DNA of 64,000 nt from Ostrinia nubilalis (GCF_963855985.1 NC_087113.1:10265889-10329888), one strand, 5' to 3'; positions 25,101 to 40,100 are shown, counted from the first letter of the stretch. The notes: generated by a model not told the origin, from the letters alone. A program made the numbers and translations.

Positions 25101-28100
25101 TCAAACAAGTTTGATCTGAATAATTTTGAACTTTACTAACGAACAGATAAAGATTATTTTCTCTAACTCGAGATTATTCTGTAACATAGTTTCAAAAGGT
25201 AATATGTGCTCGCGATTCGTTGAAGGAATCAATTTGAAAACTGACGAACCTTTTCATTCCGTGACTGTACAATAAATTCTCAAACTCAAGAATGCATTTC
25301 ATTAATTAGTTCTGCGTGAACAATAGCAAATGAATATAATCTTTTTGACACCGACTAAAGGTTTAAAATCGGACTTCTTGGCGGGAATCTGAAGCGTCAT
25401 GTTAGCGGTTTTGTTTTATTTCCTCAAATTCGTGTTTGGGCGACTATTAATGTGTAATAATGGTGTATTATTAACCATTAAGTGTTCGTGAACGTGCATG
25501 AGTGTGGGCGAGTGAAGCAAAACAGTGCATCGTGATTCTTCTGGTTCTCTCAAGTTGTCCATAGGAGGTCTCAGTAAAGCACCACAACTTTACTGAGACT
25601 CAAAGGGTGGGAAGGGGTATCATCTATCATCCTTCATTAAATCATTACTTGATCTCATTTTGTAACTCGTATCACCTATAAACTTGAAAATGGCACAAAT
25701 CAAGTCGACCTCGACGTGTATTGCCAACATCATCAAAAAAGAAGAAGAAGGTTTAAAATCCAACGTTACCTGATCGGTCGAGGCTGACGGAGCTGTTCCT
25801 GGAGCCGGGACTGGAGTGCGTGGAGTCGGGCCCGCTGCCGTTGGTGGTGCCAGCATCAAGTCCAGCTGCTCGCCCGCTGCTATCGTCACAGTCGGCTCCG
25901 AACACCTTAGGGTTCATGTTACCTGATCGGTCGGGACTGACGGAGCTGTTCCTGGAGCCGGGCCCGCTGCCGTTGGTGGTGCCAGCATCAGGTCCAGCTG
26001 CTCGCCCGCTGCTATCGTTACAGTCGGCTCCGAACACCTTAGGGTTCATGTTACCTGATCGGTCGGGGCTGACGGAACTGTTCCTGGAGCCGGGCCCGCT
26101 GCCGTTGGTGGTGCCAGCATCAGGTCCAGCTGCTCGCCCGCTGCTATCGTCACAGTCGGCTCCGAACACCTTAGGGTTCATGTTACCTGATCGGTCGGGG
26201 CTGACGGAACTGTTCCTGGAGCCGGGCCCGCTGCCGTTGGTGGTGCCAGCATCAGGTCCAGCTGCTCGCCCGCTGCTATCGTCACAGTCGGCTCCGAACA
26301 CCTTAGGGTTCATGTTACCTGATCGGTCGGGGCTGACGGAACTGTTCCTGGAGCCGGGCCCGCTGCCGTTGGTGGTGCCAGCATCAGGTCCAGCTGCTCG
26401 CCCGCTGCTATCGTCACAGTCGGCTCCGAACACCTTAGGGTTCATGTTACCTGATCGGTCGGGGCTGACGGAGCTGTTCCTGGAGCCGGGCCCGCTGCCG
26501 TTGGTGGTGCCAGCATCAGGTCCAGCTGCTCGCCCGCTGCTATCGTCACAGTCGGCTCCGAACACCTTAGGGTTCATGTTACCTGATCGGTCGGGGCTGA
26601 CGGAACTGTTCCTGGAGCCGGGCCCGCTGCCGTTGGTGGTGCCAGCATCAGGTCCAGCTGCTCGCCCGCTGCTATCGTCACAGTCGGCTCCGAACACCTT
26701 AGGGTTCATGTTACCTGATCGGTCGGGGCTGACGGAACTGTTCCTGGAGCCGGGCCCGCTGCCGTTGGTGGTGCCAGCATCAGGTCCAGCTGCTCGCCCG
26801 CTGCTATCGTCACAGTCGGCTCCGAACACCTTAGGGTTCATGTTACCTGATCGGTCGGGGCTGACGGAACTGTTCCTGGAGCCGGGCCCGCTGCCGTTGG
26901 TGGTGCCAGCATCAGGTCCAGCTGCTCGCCCGCTGCTATCGTCACAGTCGGCTCCGAACACCTTAGGGTTCATGTTACCTGATCGGTCGGGGCTGACGGA
27001 ACTGTTCCTGGAGCCGGGCCCGCTGCCGTTGGTGGTGCCAGCATCAGGTCCAGCTGCTCGCCCGCTGCTATCGTTACAGTCGGCTCCGAACACCTTAGGG
27101 TTCATGTTACCTGATCGGTCGGGGCTGACGGAGCTGTTCCTGGAGCCGGGACTGGAGTGCGTGGAGTCGGGCCCGCTGCCGTTGGTGGTGCCAGCATCAG
27201 GTCCAGCTGCTCGCCCGCTGCTATCGTCACAGTCGGCTCCGAACACCTTAGGGTTCATGTTACCTGATCGGTCGGGGCTGACGGAGCTGTTCCTGGAGCC
27301 GGGACTGGAGTGCGTGGAGTCGGGCCCGCTGCCGTTGGTGGTGCCAGCATCAGGTCCAGCTGCTCGCCCGCTGCTATCGTCACAGTCGGCTCCGAACACC
27401 TTAGGGTTCATGTTACCTGATCGGTCGGGGCTGACGGAGCTGTTCCTGGAGCCGGGACTGGAGTGCGTGGAGTCGGGCCCGCTGCCGTTGGTGGTGCCAG
27501 CATCAGGTCCAGCTGCTCGCCCGCTGCTATCGTCACAGTCGGCTCCGAACACCTTAGGGTTCATGTTACCTGATCGGTCGGGGCTGACGGAGCTGTTCCT
27601 GGAGCCGGGACTGGAGTGCGTGGAGTCGGGCCCGCTGCCGTTGGTGGTGCCAGCATCAGGTCCAGCTGCTCGCCCGCTGCTATCGTTACAGTCGGCTCCG
27701 AACACCTTAGGGTTCATGTTACCTGATCGGTCGGGGCTGACGGAGCTGTTCCTGGAGCCGGGACTGGAGTGCGTGGAGTCGGGCCCGCTGCCGTTGGTGG
27801 TGCCAGCATCAGGTCCAGCTGCTCGCCCGCTGCTATCGTTACAGTCGGCTCCGAACACCTTAGGGTTCATGTTACCTGATCGGTCGGGGCTGACGGAGCT
27901 GTTCCTGGAGCCGGGACTGGAGTGCGTGGAGTCGGGCCCGCTGCCGTTGGTGGTTCGTGCCAGCATGGCGTCTAGTTGCTCCACGCCGCCCGCTGCAGGA
28001 TAAAATCAAAGAGTTTATAACTGTATATTAAAAGCAACTAATGACTAATTTATCAACACACAGCTTAAAACATTGAACAGATTGCGCTAAAATGTACCCA

Positions 28101-31100
28101 GATTATGACGTAAACCGTAAGCTAAGATAGAATTTTCCAAAATACATCTCCTTTTTTAGGTTTAAAGTTTAACGCGAGCAAAAGCTAGTAGTGAATAATC
28201 ATTTTGAGTGTTTGATTATGGGCCGTCGACGGAAGGGGCATTTTGGCCAGGGGCTTTTGGTGTACCAGCCATTTTGGCTATACATAATGTTTGCATAAGA
28301 TTTGTATACAGGGTGTTAGGTAAATGGGTATATGAGCCGACACTAGCCGATAGATAAATTTTATAAAATCCGATTTGTATGAAAATTAAAATAATTAAAA
28401 TGAAGATATCAATTTTCTGACTTCACCATACCATTTATATGCCCATGTTAACATGGGCTAGTGTCGGCTCATATACCCATTTACCTAACATCCTATAGAG
28501 AAACAAGGACATAAATTATGTTACCTGTGTCTGGAGAATCTACGAATTTCATTACATAAATAAGTGAGCAAGGTTCGTATAATATTAATAAGGTCTAAAA
28601 CCTATGTAAATAAATTATAATAGCTGGCAATATATTCGACAGAGCTATAAAAAGTGAAATAAAGTAAGACTTACCAGCAGCGATCTCGTCCATAAGCGAC
28701 TGCTTGCTAATGATTTCGAGCGTGGGCCCGCGGTTGCGGGACGGTGACAGAGGCGACGTAGGACTGCAAACAAAATGGCTGTTGTAGAACAGAATAATCT
28801 AAATATACAGGGTGTTAGGTACCTATATGAGCCGACACTAGCCCATGTTATGTAAATGGGTACCTATATGAGCCGACACTAGCCCATGTTAACAATTATG
28901 CATATAAATGGTATGGTGAAGTCAGAAAATTGATATCACCATTTAAATTTTTTAAATGTTCATACAAAATAAAATTTATAAAATCAGATTTCTATGAAAA
29001 TTAAAATAATTAAAATGATGATATAAATTTTCTGACTTCACTGTACCATTTATATGCACATATAACACCCTGTAGAACAGATAACTCTGTGTTTAATTCA
29101 ATTTATTCATTTAAAGAAAACAATGATCCACATGGTTAGTAAATGGGTGCCTTATACAACTATGTTAGTAATTTATTTACTATAACATACCACTAATTAT
29201 ATCCAACCCGTTCGGTAAGAAGTAGCCGAATGTTGTTAATGTTGGAGTTGTTAAAATATCATAAAAACAGGCAAGCAAGTTTTGCTTAGTTTAGAGGTAG
29301 GTATGAAAATTAGACTGCAGGGGGCGTAGTGTGAGTTTATGTGAAACGCATTCGATGTCGACTGTGTAAAAAAGTGACATTCAATGTATGACGGATTGTA
29401 CAGCGCCCCTAGCAGAAACTGTCAAGAACTAAAATCTTCATGTTTTTTAAGGCGCTCGCTTGATGTAAACTCACACCAAGCCCTCAGACTGCTTATAATA
29501 GGAATCAAAGATGAAATTAATTAGTGAAAAAATTATAACGGTTCCTTATCAGGACTACGGAACCCTAAAATTGATAAAGGTAACGTTGTCATATTAATGT
29601 AATTTTTTTCCAGAAAGCAGCTTTGAAATAAGGGGGAAGCCTTCTTTAAACAATAATAATAACACTCACAAAAGGGTAGTTTGCTCACCTAACAATACCA
29701 GCGCGTGCGTCGGCTATCAGCTTTCTCGCTCGCTCACGGAGCATTGCTTGTCGCTCCTCCTCTGTCATTGGCTGGAGAAATTAATAAGTACTTTTATAAT
29801 TTCAAAACAAGAACAGTCAATTTTGTACCTTCAGTGGAAAGTGCTAGAAATCAATTTATGTTCAGAGAGAGTACTAGAAAACAGACACCAGGTATCAGGT
29901 ATCAAAACCGGTACCATAGACAATATCAGAGACAAAGTTCACACAAAACACTGGACATAATATGATCAAAATTGGACAGTAAAAAAACGGACAGAAAACC
30001 TAAGCTCGATTTGAGTTTTAAGTTTTTTATGAAATACATCACACACAAAAGTAGGACCATTTTCTCAATCAATTTTAAAACATATCTCAAAGACATGAAG
30101 TTCACAATCTATAAGGGGAATTCGGAAATTAATTTATGGGTTTAATCTACTGACCATATTTACCAGTTTGTATTTTCAAAGAAATTATTGTACGCACCTT
30201 TTTAACAGGACTCAACTCTCCATTCCTTATCCCGTTTTCTTTCAGCGCTTCTCTCTCCTCCTTTTCCTTAGAAGCTTGCCGCCTCAGTCTGTCCTTCTCC
30301 CTCGCTTCCCGTTTCGTCGCCTCCAGCAGCTGTCTCGCTCTCTCTTTAAGCTCGTCATGTCTCGACAACAATTGCTATATGCCAAAGCGTAACCGTCGTC
30401 CGATCACGGCCAATATTGGGCCAATGGCGTCCAAGCGTTGGCCAATCGGGTCGAAGCGTCATCGTTTTCGACCAATAGGAGCGAAGCGTTCGACCAAGCG
30501 ATGCGAAATCACACACGCATTCAAGCCGATGATGATGTGGGCAATGGAAAGAAATGGTTCGTATGAGTTATTTGTATGAATCCAAGCTAGTAATATGAAG
30601 TAATACTCAACTCCGCTTTTCCCAACGTGTCACTCTCAAACGAGTAACACAGTACATTTGTTTACTTATCTTCCAAACCGGTCACACAACAGTAAGCACA
30701 TGTTAAGTACATGTTTTGAATTTTTATGTGTTTTATACACTATTTCTTAGGCTGAGTTGCACCACCTAACTTTGACCGTAAGTATAACGATAAACGGTGT
30801 TTTTGTATGAAGTTTGACAGATTTTTGATGTTTGTCAAAGTTTAAGTAACATGGTGCAACCGTGCAGCCTAGCCTTAATGTGTGACCGTTTGGGAAGATA
30901 GGAAACCAAACGTCCGAACGAGTAACAGTGACTGGATGGGATTTGTTTTTCCCAATGAGTAACAGCTGTGTTACTCGTTTGGATGTGACTCGTTAGGAAC
31001 AAGCTCTTAACTCCAATAATAGAAAAATTTTGTGATTAAAAGTAGACTTTTAAATATTATTGCTTTAGATAAAAATTATCTGTCAATTCTGTGAAATGAA

Positions 31101-34100
31101 GTCTTATTAATAATTTAATTTAGTCACTGCACTTTTACATTTTATTTGTGATCATTTACCAAGTCTCAAGCCGATGTGAGTGAGTTAATTCTTGCCAGTC
31201 CAAATAATGAATTACAGCATCCTCGCAATGGCAATACTCGGCCAAATACGTCACTATAACTCAACAATGCTAGACATTACAAATAAGCCACAACATACAA
31301 TCTGTTCGTTTAGAAATAGGTGAAAGAATGTAAACAAAAAATGTATGTATTTTTTCTTTTTAAGTAAGCAAAACTATGGTAAAGTAATTAAGAAAGTAAA
31401 GATGATTGTTTATGAAATCAACATTTTATAACACGATTGTGCTACGGCACTGTAACGTTTTAAATAAAGTTTAGAAATAATATTACACTATTTTAACTAG
31501 CAAGGGTCTCCATTAATTTCAAATAAGAGAGCTAATCTGTCTTTGTCACTCTCAGAACTTAAGAAGAGCTAAATAGGTTCCATACTTTAGAATGCAACCT
31601 TTTTAGCTAAAGCCCGGTCCGTGAGCACGTAGAATTTTGTCCAATGACCCCAAGCTACCCATCCTTATCGCTCGCGCGTAATTATGTTGCTGTCGCGACT
31701 GTGCGACGGGCGCCCGCAGTGAGTGTGCGAGCGCGACAGCAACACAATTACGCGCGAGCGATAAGGATGGGTAGCTTGGGGTCATTGGACAAAATTCTAC
31801 GTGCCCACGGACCAGGCTTTAGATTATAAATGAAATGACATCTAATGAATTCCAAAAATAGTCGACTAGAAAACAAGCATTTATCATAGCCAATCAAAAT
31901 AATTTTGTTTACATTCCTACTTATTTCTAAACGAGTACCCTCATTCATTGACTCACTTACCGGCGTAGGCTTGGGCAGTTCCGGCGACGGCGGTTTAGGC
32001 GGGCGCGCGTCCGGCGCGGATTCCGGCGCGGATTCCGGCGGGGTGTCTGGTTTTTCCGGCGTGGTGAGCGGGTCTGTGAGCGCCGGCTCTATTGTCGGTG
32101 GTTTTTGTTCTGATTTTACTGAAAATTGTAAAAAAAAGTAAAAAATATTTTTTATTAATTTTGGCACTTGAACGTCAAATTAAATTTCAAAAAGGTCAAA
32201 TCAGCATTACAACAACAGCCAAAGTAAAAAAAATATAATCGCGTCACGTTAAAGTGATTTTAAGTAGGTGATTGTAAAATATACCTATTTCTGAAGTTTA
32301 TTTGAACTTTATAAAGAATTATCTTCGAAAGAGCGCGTGAGTTCATTAAGAGTTACTAACTTTTCATTATCTATAACTAGCGGCCGCCGGCGACTTCGTA
32401 CGCGTTTTTACCTCCTTAGAGGTTCAATTTAGCAAAATCCGTAGTGAGCACCTACATTCTAAAAAGAACCCCCATGCAAAATTTGAGACTCTTAACACTT
32501 GTAGTGTCTGAGATTACTAGATATATGTCACTACATTCCATATAGACTAAGAGCTAATGAACGCCAGACCTACGTCATATGAAAGTTTGTCAGCGTATGC
32601 ACCCAATATAGGATACAATGTTGGTAATTCATGAAGTTTGGGCATCGTGGCTTTGGCAGCTATCCTAAAAAACTGTCTGGCAAGGAGTTGGAACTGTCTG
32701 GCTGATGAGGAAACTAGTTCTAATTATTGCCCTAATATTTTATATAAAAATCAGCTTTTATGGTTTAACGTAAGCCAAACTTTTACGGTGGTTTTTTCTG
32801 TATACCTATTCAATAGACTGTAACTCAACTTACGTTATACCATAATATCTTATTTTTATGTATAATATTTGGGCAATGATTGGAAGTTGTTTCCACATCA
32901 GCCAGACAGTTGATACAGTTTCAACTCCTTGCCAGACAGTTTTTTTTAGGATAGCTGCCAAAGCCACGATGCCCCAAACTTCATGATCCATCAATATTCA
33001 AACCTATATTGGGAGCATGCGCTGACAAACTTTCAGCTTTTATAAAATGACGTAGGTCTGGCGTTCACGAGCTCTTAGTCTAATAGTCATAACATAACTT
33101 ACTTGTATCAGTATTGTCGTGGTTCGTCGCTTGGTTTTCGTGAGGGGCCTGTGTGGCGGGCGGCGGCTCGTCTTCGTCGTCGGAGCCGAAGGGATCGGTG
33201 AGCTCCTTGCGGGTCATTAACTTCTCCGGACGAGCGGGGGGAGGCTAGAGATTAAATAAAAAAAAATCTATCTATATAAATAAAAATGAATTGATGTTCG
33301 TTAGTCTGATTAAAACTCGAGAACGGCTGGGCCGATTGAGCGGATTTTGGTTTTAAAATGTTTTTCGTAGTCCAGGGTTGGTCTAAACGGTGAGCAAATA
33401 CGTGCGCGATATTGTTTTTCTGTAACAGACAAAATTCCACACGGGCGAAACCGCGGGCGGAAAGCTAGTAAATAATAAAAACGTTTATTTGAACCAGAAG
33501 TCACATTATGCATGTATTATTATGCAAAAGTTACAAAAAGTGGCATGATAATCGGGGTCCCATGACTACTAAACTAGGTTACAACCTGTATCTTAGTTGC
33601 CAGAAGATTGAAGGGAGGAAATGATATAATTTGTTAGATAATAGGCTAGTTTCCTAATAAAAACTTAGTCCGTCAGTTACATTATCAAAAAAAATATTGG
33701 ACACGTATTTTTTTGTTTGTCAATCAAACAAGTAATTACGAAGTTATGATGCGTTGAAGTTCCGCATGACGTTACAAAGTGCTACACTTTTAAGCACTCT
33801 TTGACATTACAGGTATCTTTTTCTGAACTTTGGCGCATTAAATTTTCATTATTTAGAAAAAATTTAAAATACGTGTTGAGTATTTTTTGATAAATTAACT
33901 GACGGACTAATTCAAACTCTTGCTTTTTTACCAAGGAAACATGCAAAGCTTTTCAAGATTTTTGGAAGGTACAAAAAAAGGCACATTCAAAAAAAGATAC
34001 AAAAATATTTATTCAGTACTTAGACCCTTTCCAGGGCGCTTGTACACGTCGCGTCCTAAATATAGCTTGCCCTACCACCACTTCGGGACAACATACGGGC

Positions 34101-37100
34101 TGGTGCTGAGAAGTAGTCCACCTTTGTCAGCCTCTTTTTCAATTAATAGATACAGGAAATACATTTAAAACAGATGTGCTTTGTATTCACATACCTCAAT
34201 GTGTTTAGTGGTGTCGACTCTGCCGATCGGTTCGGCAAACCACTTGGCCGTCGGCTTGGCTAACTCACGCGCCGGCGATAGCACCTGTACAGAATGAAGT
34301 TATGTTTTTAGGGTTCCGTAGCCAAATGGCAAAAAACGGAACCCTTATAGATTCGTCATGTCTGTCTGTCTGTCCGTCCGTCCGTCTGTCCGTCCGTATG
34401 TCACAGCCATTTTTTTCCGAAACTATAAGAGCTATACTGTTGAAACTTGGTAAGTAGATGTAGGTATTCTGTGAACCGGATTAAGATTTTGATGCAAAAA
34501 TAAAAAAAATATTGGGGGCTCCCCATACTTAGAACTGAAACTCAAAAATTTTTTTTCGTCAAACACATACGTGTGGTGTATCTATGAATAGGTCTTCAAA
34601 AATGATATCGAGGTTTCTAAAATACTTTTTTTCTAAACCGAATAGTTTGCGTGACAGACGCTTCCAAAGTGGAAAAAAGTTGGTCGTCCCCCCCTCTAAC
34701 TTCTAAAATAAGAAAATGAAAAATCTAAAAAAAACATATGATGTACATTACTATAAAAACTACCAACGAAAATTGTTTTGAACGAGATCTAGTAAGTAGT
34801 TTTTTTTTAATACCTCGTAAATCGTAAACCGCTTATTACCGCGTAATCTTTCATACTAATAACTTAAATTAAAAAATAATAATTTTATTTCATAAATTCG
34901 ACTCGCACTTGGCCGGTTTTTTATTTATTGATCGACGGGTCGATTTGTCCGAGGTAGAGTTGTCAGGAGTCGAGTTGTCGTAGATTTAAGTAATGAGTAG
35001 ATCCCTGCAGTAGTGGGCCCGCAGTAAGATAGGAGCAGCATGTGACGTAACTGACCTATTACGGTAAAGAATTATCAAATCACGTGGCATCTGATGTAAA
35101 AAAGCGTGTTAGCGGTAAATAAACGACTTATATGTCTTTACTAAAGGTGTGTATTTAACATAAATAAATAAAATGTATTCCGTTACCTCAGAGCCCAGTC
35201 TCACTTTCTTACTTTAATTTGACAGACAAGGAGTGGTAAGATTGAGCAGTTATTGTTAAAATTAAAGTAGCTTTTGTAAAGTTATTGCTGTGTCAACAAA
35301 GTTATTTCTATTTCATTAATTAATTTTATTAATGACGTCATAAAGTGGATCAATCAACACGTCTCTCCTTCAACTAAGCACCGACCTTCCCGAGCAGAGT
35401 CCTGGAAGCTACGAGCATGTCCCGGACGTCTTTGGCGGCAGGCGACGCCGGCTGCTCCGGCACTGGGTCAACGCGCTCCGACACTGGCTGAGACTCCTGC
35501 GACCTGCGGGGATGGAGATACATACAATAAGGGCTGTATTTCACCGGGACACCACGGCGGCGCAACCAGTCGCCGGCTACCAACAAAATGTATACAGCTC
35601 TAGAGAGAGTTACTCACCTGGTGTTTGGTTGCGCAAAGCTGCATACATTTTGTTGGTAGCGGCGACTGGTTTCGCCGCCATGGCGTCCCGGTGAAATATA
35701 GCCCTAAGAGTTAGCGAGGAGACTTTTTAACTAAGCTGGTAGAAAAAAAAAGAATGAGACATGTAAAGTCTCCTTAAGAGTATTGGACGATTTGTAAGTG
35801 GTACTAATTTAATTAGTCTACACAAATAAAGATAATAATTGTGATTTGATTTTTGATTTGAATAAGGGTGGATTCGATCACAGAAGAGTAATAAATATTA
35901 ATCTCAGAATAAATCGTCAGTTAATAGACATTTTGACACATTTCCCATACTGAAACTATCAATGTGCTAGTTATACCAGCCCCCCTAGACAAAACGTACT
36001 TTTTGATTGAAGGGGCATTTCACGCGAAGCGGACAGCGAAAATCAAGTCAGGTATTGGATTTTGTTCATATTTGGATTAAATGTACTGCTATATGACCTG
36101 AATGGATGTGCATCATTATAATTTTTTTATGAAGCTTAGTTTATTTTTTATGAGCGTTCAAAAAATTGGTAAAATTTTAGGAACAGATTTTTCAGAAGCT
36201 ATTACTGCTATTATTACATTTGATTAAAAATAAACTAACTATTGGACTTTTGAGAATAAATAACTGTGTTTCTTACTATTTACTACAAATTTGAAATTTC
36301 TTTTTTGTTCACATAGAAAACCGGAAGTAAAGTTTTAAAATCAAATTTTACAAAACTTCGGTATTTTTAAAATTTTTAATTTTTATTTTAAATTATACCT
36401 AGTAGTCTATAAATAACGTGTGTAAAGTTGTAGAATGGAGTCTGTATTGGTTTTTTATTTAGACGCAGTACAGTGCGAGCGCGCCGCAGTGAGCGTCATA
36501 CTGGCTATCGACATTTGGCTACTGTATAAAAATTATTTGTTCGAAAATAACTGAAACGTTAATATTGTTGCATGCATACTCTTAAACAATTATAATTTTG
36601 ACTCGGCGAACTTCGTACCGTCTAACAGACAATGATTGTTGGCATTGAGATGGTATTACGTCGCAGACCACCCACAACTTATTGGATAATACTCTTAAAA
36701 CATTACCCTTCTTTTTGGGTAGTCGGGATATGTTAGTCGAGGGTGCCAGCTATCTCCATGCCAAATTTCATTAAAATCTGTTCAGCCGTTCTTTGTTTTA
36801 TACATAAAACAAAGTCGTGTTAGTTACACGATTTATAAGTCAAGAACGGCTGGACAGATTTTGATAAAATTTGATATGGAGGTAGCTAACCAACTACCTA
36901 AAAAAGAAGAATAATGTTTTTAGTGTATTATTCAATAAGATGTGGGTAGTCCGCGACGTAATACGCACCATCTCAATGCCAACAATCATTGTCTGTTAGA
37001 CGGTACGAAGTTCGCCGAGTCAAAATTATAATTGTTTAAGAGTATGCATGCAACAATATTAACGTTTCAGTTATTTTCGAACAAATAATTTTTATACAGT

Positions 37101-40100
37101 AGCCAAATGTCGATAGCCAGTATGACGCTCACTGCGGCGCGCTCGCACTGTACTGCGTCTAAATAAAAAACCAATACAGACTCCATTCTACAACTTTACA
37201 CACGTTATTTATAGACTACTAGGTATAATTTAAAATAAAAATTAAAAATTTTAAAAATACCGAAGTTTTGTAAAATTTGATTTTAAAACTTTACTTCCGG
37301 TTTTCTATGTGAACAAAAAAGAAATTTCAAATTTGTAGTAAATAGTAAGAAACACAGTTATTTATTCTCAAAAGTCCAATAGTTAGTTTATTTTTAATCA
37401 AATGTAATAATAGCAGTAATAGCTTCTGAAAAATCTGTTCCTATAATTTTACCAATTTTTTGAACGCTCATAAAAATAAACTAAGCTTCATAAAAAAATT
37501 ATAATGATGCACATCCATTCAGGTCATATAACAGTACATTTAATCCAAATATGAACAAAATCCAAAACCTGACTTGATTTTCGCTGTCCGCTTCGCGTGA
37601 AATGCCCATCATCATCATCATCATGTCAGCCATAGGACGTCCACTGCTGAACATAGGCCTCCCCTAATGCTTTCCACATTGATCGATTGGTAGCGGCCTG
37701 CATCCAGCGCCTCCCTGCCACCTTTACGATGTCGTCGGTCCACCTTGTAGGTGGACGTCCCACGCTGCGCCTTCCGGTACGCGGCCTCCATTCCAGAACC
37801 TTGCTGCCCCATCGGCCGTCAGTTCTGCGCACTATGTGCCCTGCCCATTGCCACTTCAGCTTGCTAATCCGTCGGGCTATGTCAGCGACTTTAGTTCGTT
37901 TACGGATTTCCTCATTTCTGATTCGATCTCGCAAAGAAACACCAAGCATAGCCCTCTCCATAGCACGCTGTGCAACTTTGAGCTTCTGTATAAGGCCTAT
38001 AGTGAGAGGCCACGTTTCCGAGCCGTAAGTTATCACTGGTAACACACATTGATTGTAGACTTTCGTCTTCAGGCATTGGGGTATTTTGGACGAAAAGATG
38101 TTACGTAGTTTCCCGAACGCTGCCCAGCCGAGTTGGATTCGACGATTGACCTCCTTCTCGAAATTGGACCTACCTAGCTGGATCGTTTGTCCGAGGTAGA
38201 CATACTTGTCGACAATCTCGAGAATTGAGCTCCCAACTGAAACTGGGTAGGGCGCAACATGGATATTCGACATAAGCTTCGTTTTATCCATGTTCATCCT
38301 CAGGCCTACCTGTTGGGAAACTCGATTAAGGTCTTCGAGCATTGTGCCAAGATCTTCCAACGATTCTGCCATGACCACAATATCGTCGGCAAACCGAAGG
38401 TGAGTGATGTACTCGCCATTAATGTTTATGCCGAATCCTTTCCATTCCAGGAGCTTGAAAGCGTCCTCCAATGCAGCGGTGAACAGTTTCGGAGATATAA
38501 CATCTCCCTGCCTAACGCCTCGCTGCAGTGGAATCGCCTTCGTGCTCTGCTCCTGTACTCGGACCGACATGGTGGCGTTTTTGTACAAGCACTTCAGCAC
38601 CTCGATATACCGATAGTCAATACGGCACCGCTGGAGAGATTGTAACACTGCCCAAGTCTCAATCGAATCGAAGGCCTTCTCATAGTCCACGAACGCCAAG
38701 CATAGTGGCAAGTTATACTCCTCAGTCTTCTGTATAACCTGTCGCAGCGTATGGATGTGGTCTATGGTACTATAACCTTTTCGGAATCCGGCTTGTTCGG
38801 GAGGCTGGAAGTCATCGAACCTACGCGCGAGACGGTTCGTGATGACTCTCGAAAACAGTTTGTAGACATGACTCAGAAGCGAGATGGGTCTGTAATTCTT
38901 CAGCAAGGTCTTATCACCTTTCTTGAAGAAGAGCACCACCACGCTTCTGTTCCATGCCTCTGGCGTAGTTCCCTGGAGTAAGACGGAGTTAAAGAGTCTC
39001 TGAAGGACTTTCAGTATCGGTGTTCCACCCGCGTTCAGAAGCTCCGATGTTATTCCGTCATCACCCGGTGCCTTGTTGTTCTTTAGCTGTTTGAGAGCCA
39101 TCCTAATCTCGTATAGGCTGATGTCCGGGATATCTTCGGTATAGTGTCGAGTTAGTTTAGCTCTTGGATCTGTGGTTGAGCTATCAACAGGTTTGGTGAC
39201 TGAGGTATATAACTGTCCATAAAACCTCTCGATCTCACCCAGAACCTCGGCTTTTGTTGACGTTACACTACCGTCCGCCGCCGTTAGCTTAGTCAGCTGG
39301 CTTTCCCCAATAGAGTTGTCTCTTGCGAACACTTTGGAGCCTTGGTTCCGCTCTATCGCCTCTTTAATACTGTTGGTATTAAAGTTGCGAATATCGTGTC
39401 GCAAGGACTTCCTTATCTGTCTATTGAGCTGCCTATATGCCTTAGCGTCAACGGAGGTCTGCAGTGTCATTAGGCGTCGTTCTTGCATGAGGTTGAGGGT
39501 GTGGTCGGTGAAATGCCCCTGAATCGAAAATCGAATCCGTCAAAACTCCATACAAAAAAAGATAACTTTTTAAAAAAATAAAACCGACTTCAAATGCGTG
39601 AACACAAAAAAAAACTAAAAATTAAAAATATTGCGTGTAAAAAAGTTCATCCCCAATTTTCCACCCTTGGGGGTGAAATATTTTCTTCAAATTCGGATGA
39701 AACCACCCTTTTGATAATACCTATTCAACAAAAAAATAATCGTTCAAATTGATTTATAATCGGCGGAGATATTGCGTATAAAAAAGTTCATCCCCAATTT
39801 TCCACCCTTGGGGGTTGTTTTTTCTATTATTAAATTTAAATGGGACCACCCTTGAGGTATTACCTATACGCCGAAAAAAGATTTGTTCAAATCGGTTCAT
39901 AATTGGCGGAGTTATCGCGTAACAAACATAGAAAAAAAAAAAAACATACGGGTCGAATTGAGAACCTCCTCCTTTTTTGAAGTCGGTTGAAAAGGGGCTT
40001 TTCGACCACTTTTCGACTGGTTTGCGATTATAATTTGCTCTTTGTCTAAACCCACAGGAGTTATTCTTGGATAAAAGTTTGGTCGAATCGACGAAACGAT

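Larger units (their letters stand above)
36012..39520. mobile_element. 1.6 kb foldback element interrupted by an RTE LINE
   Basis: From 36012 to 37607 the sequence is a near-perfect palindrome with ~790-base arms centred near 36810, ends GGGGCATTTCACGCGAAGCG and inverse. The last bases of the right arm continue at 39509-39520 after the RTE. The outer 4-base duplication is TGAA (36008-36011, 39521-39524). No coding frame of its own. Confidence 0.85.

Noticed and set aside
25820..28003. 727-codon open frame on the plus strand opposite the exon 19 array
   Set aside because: It is the mirror of a repeat whose period is a multiple of three. There are no splice signals, start context or family match; the minus strand explains the sequence.
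31748..32167. 139-codon minus-strand frame read as one protein
   Set aside because: Only 32118-31961 is exon 15; the rest reads through both splice sites into a MITE.
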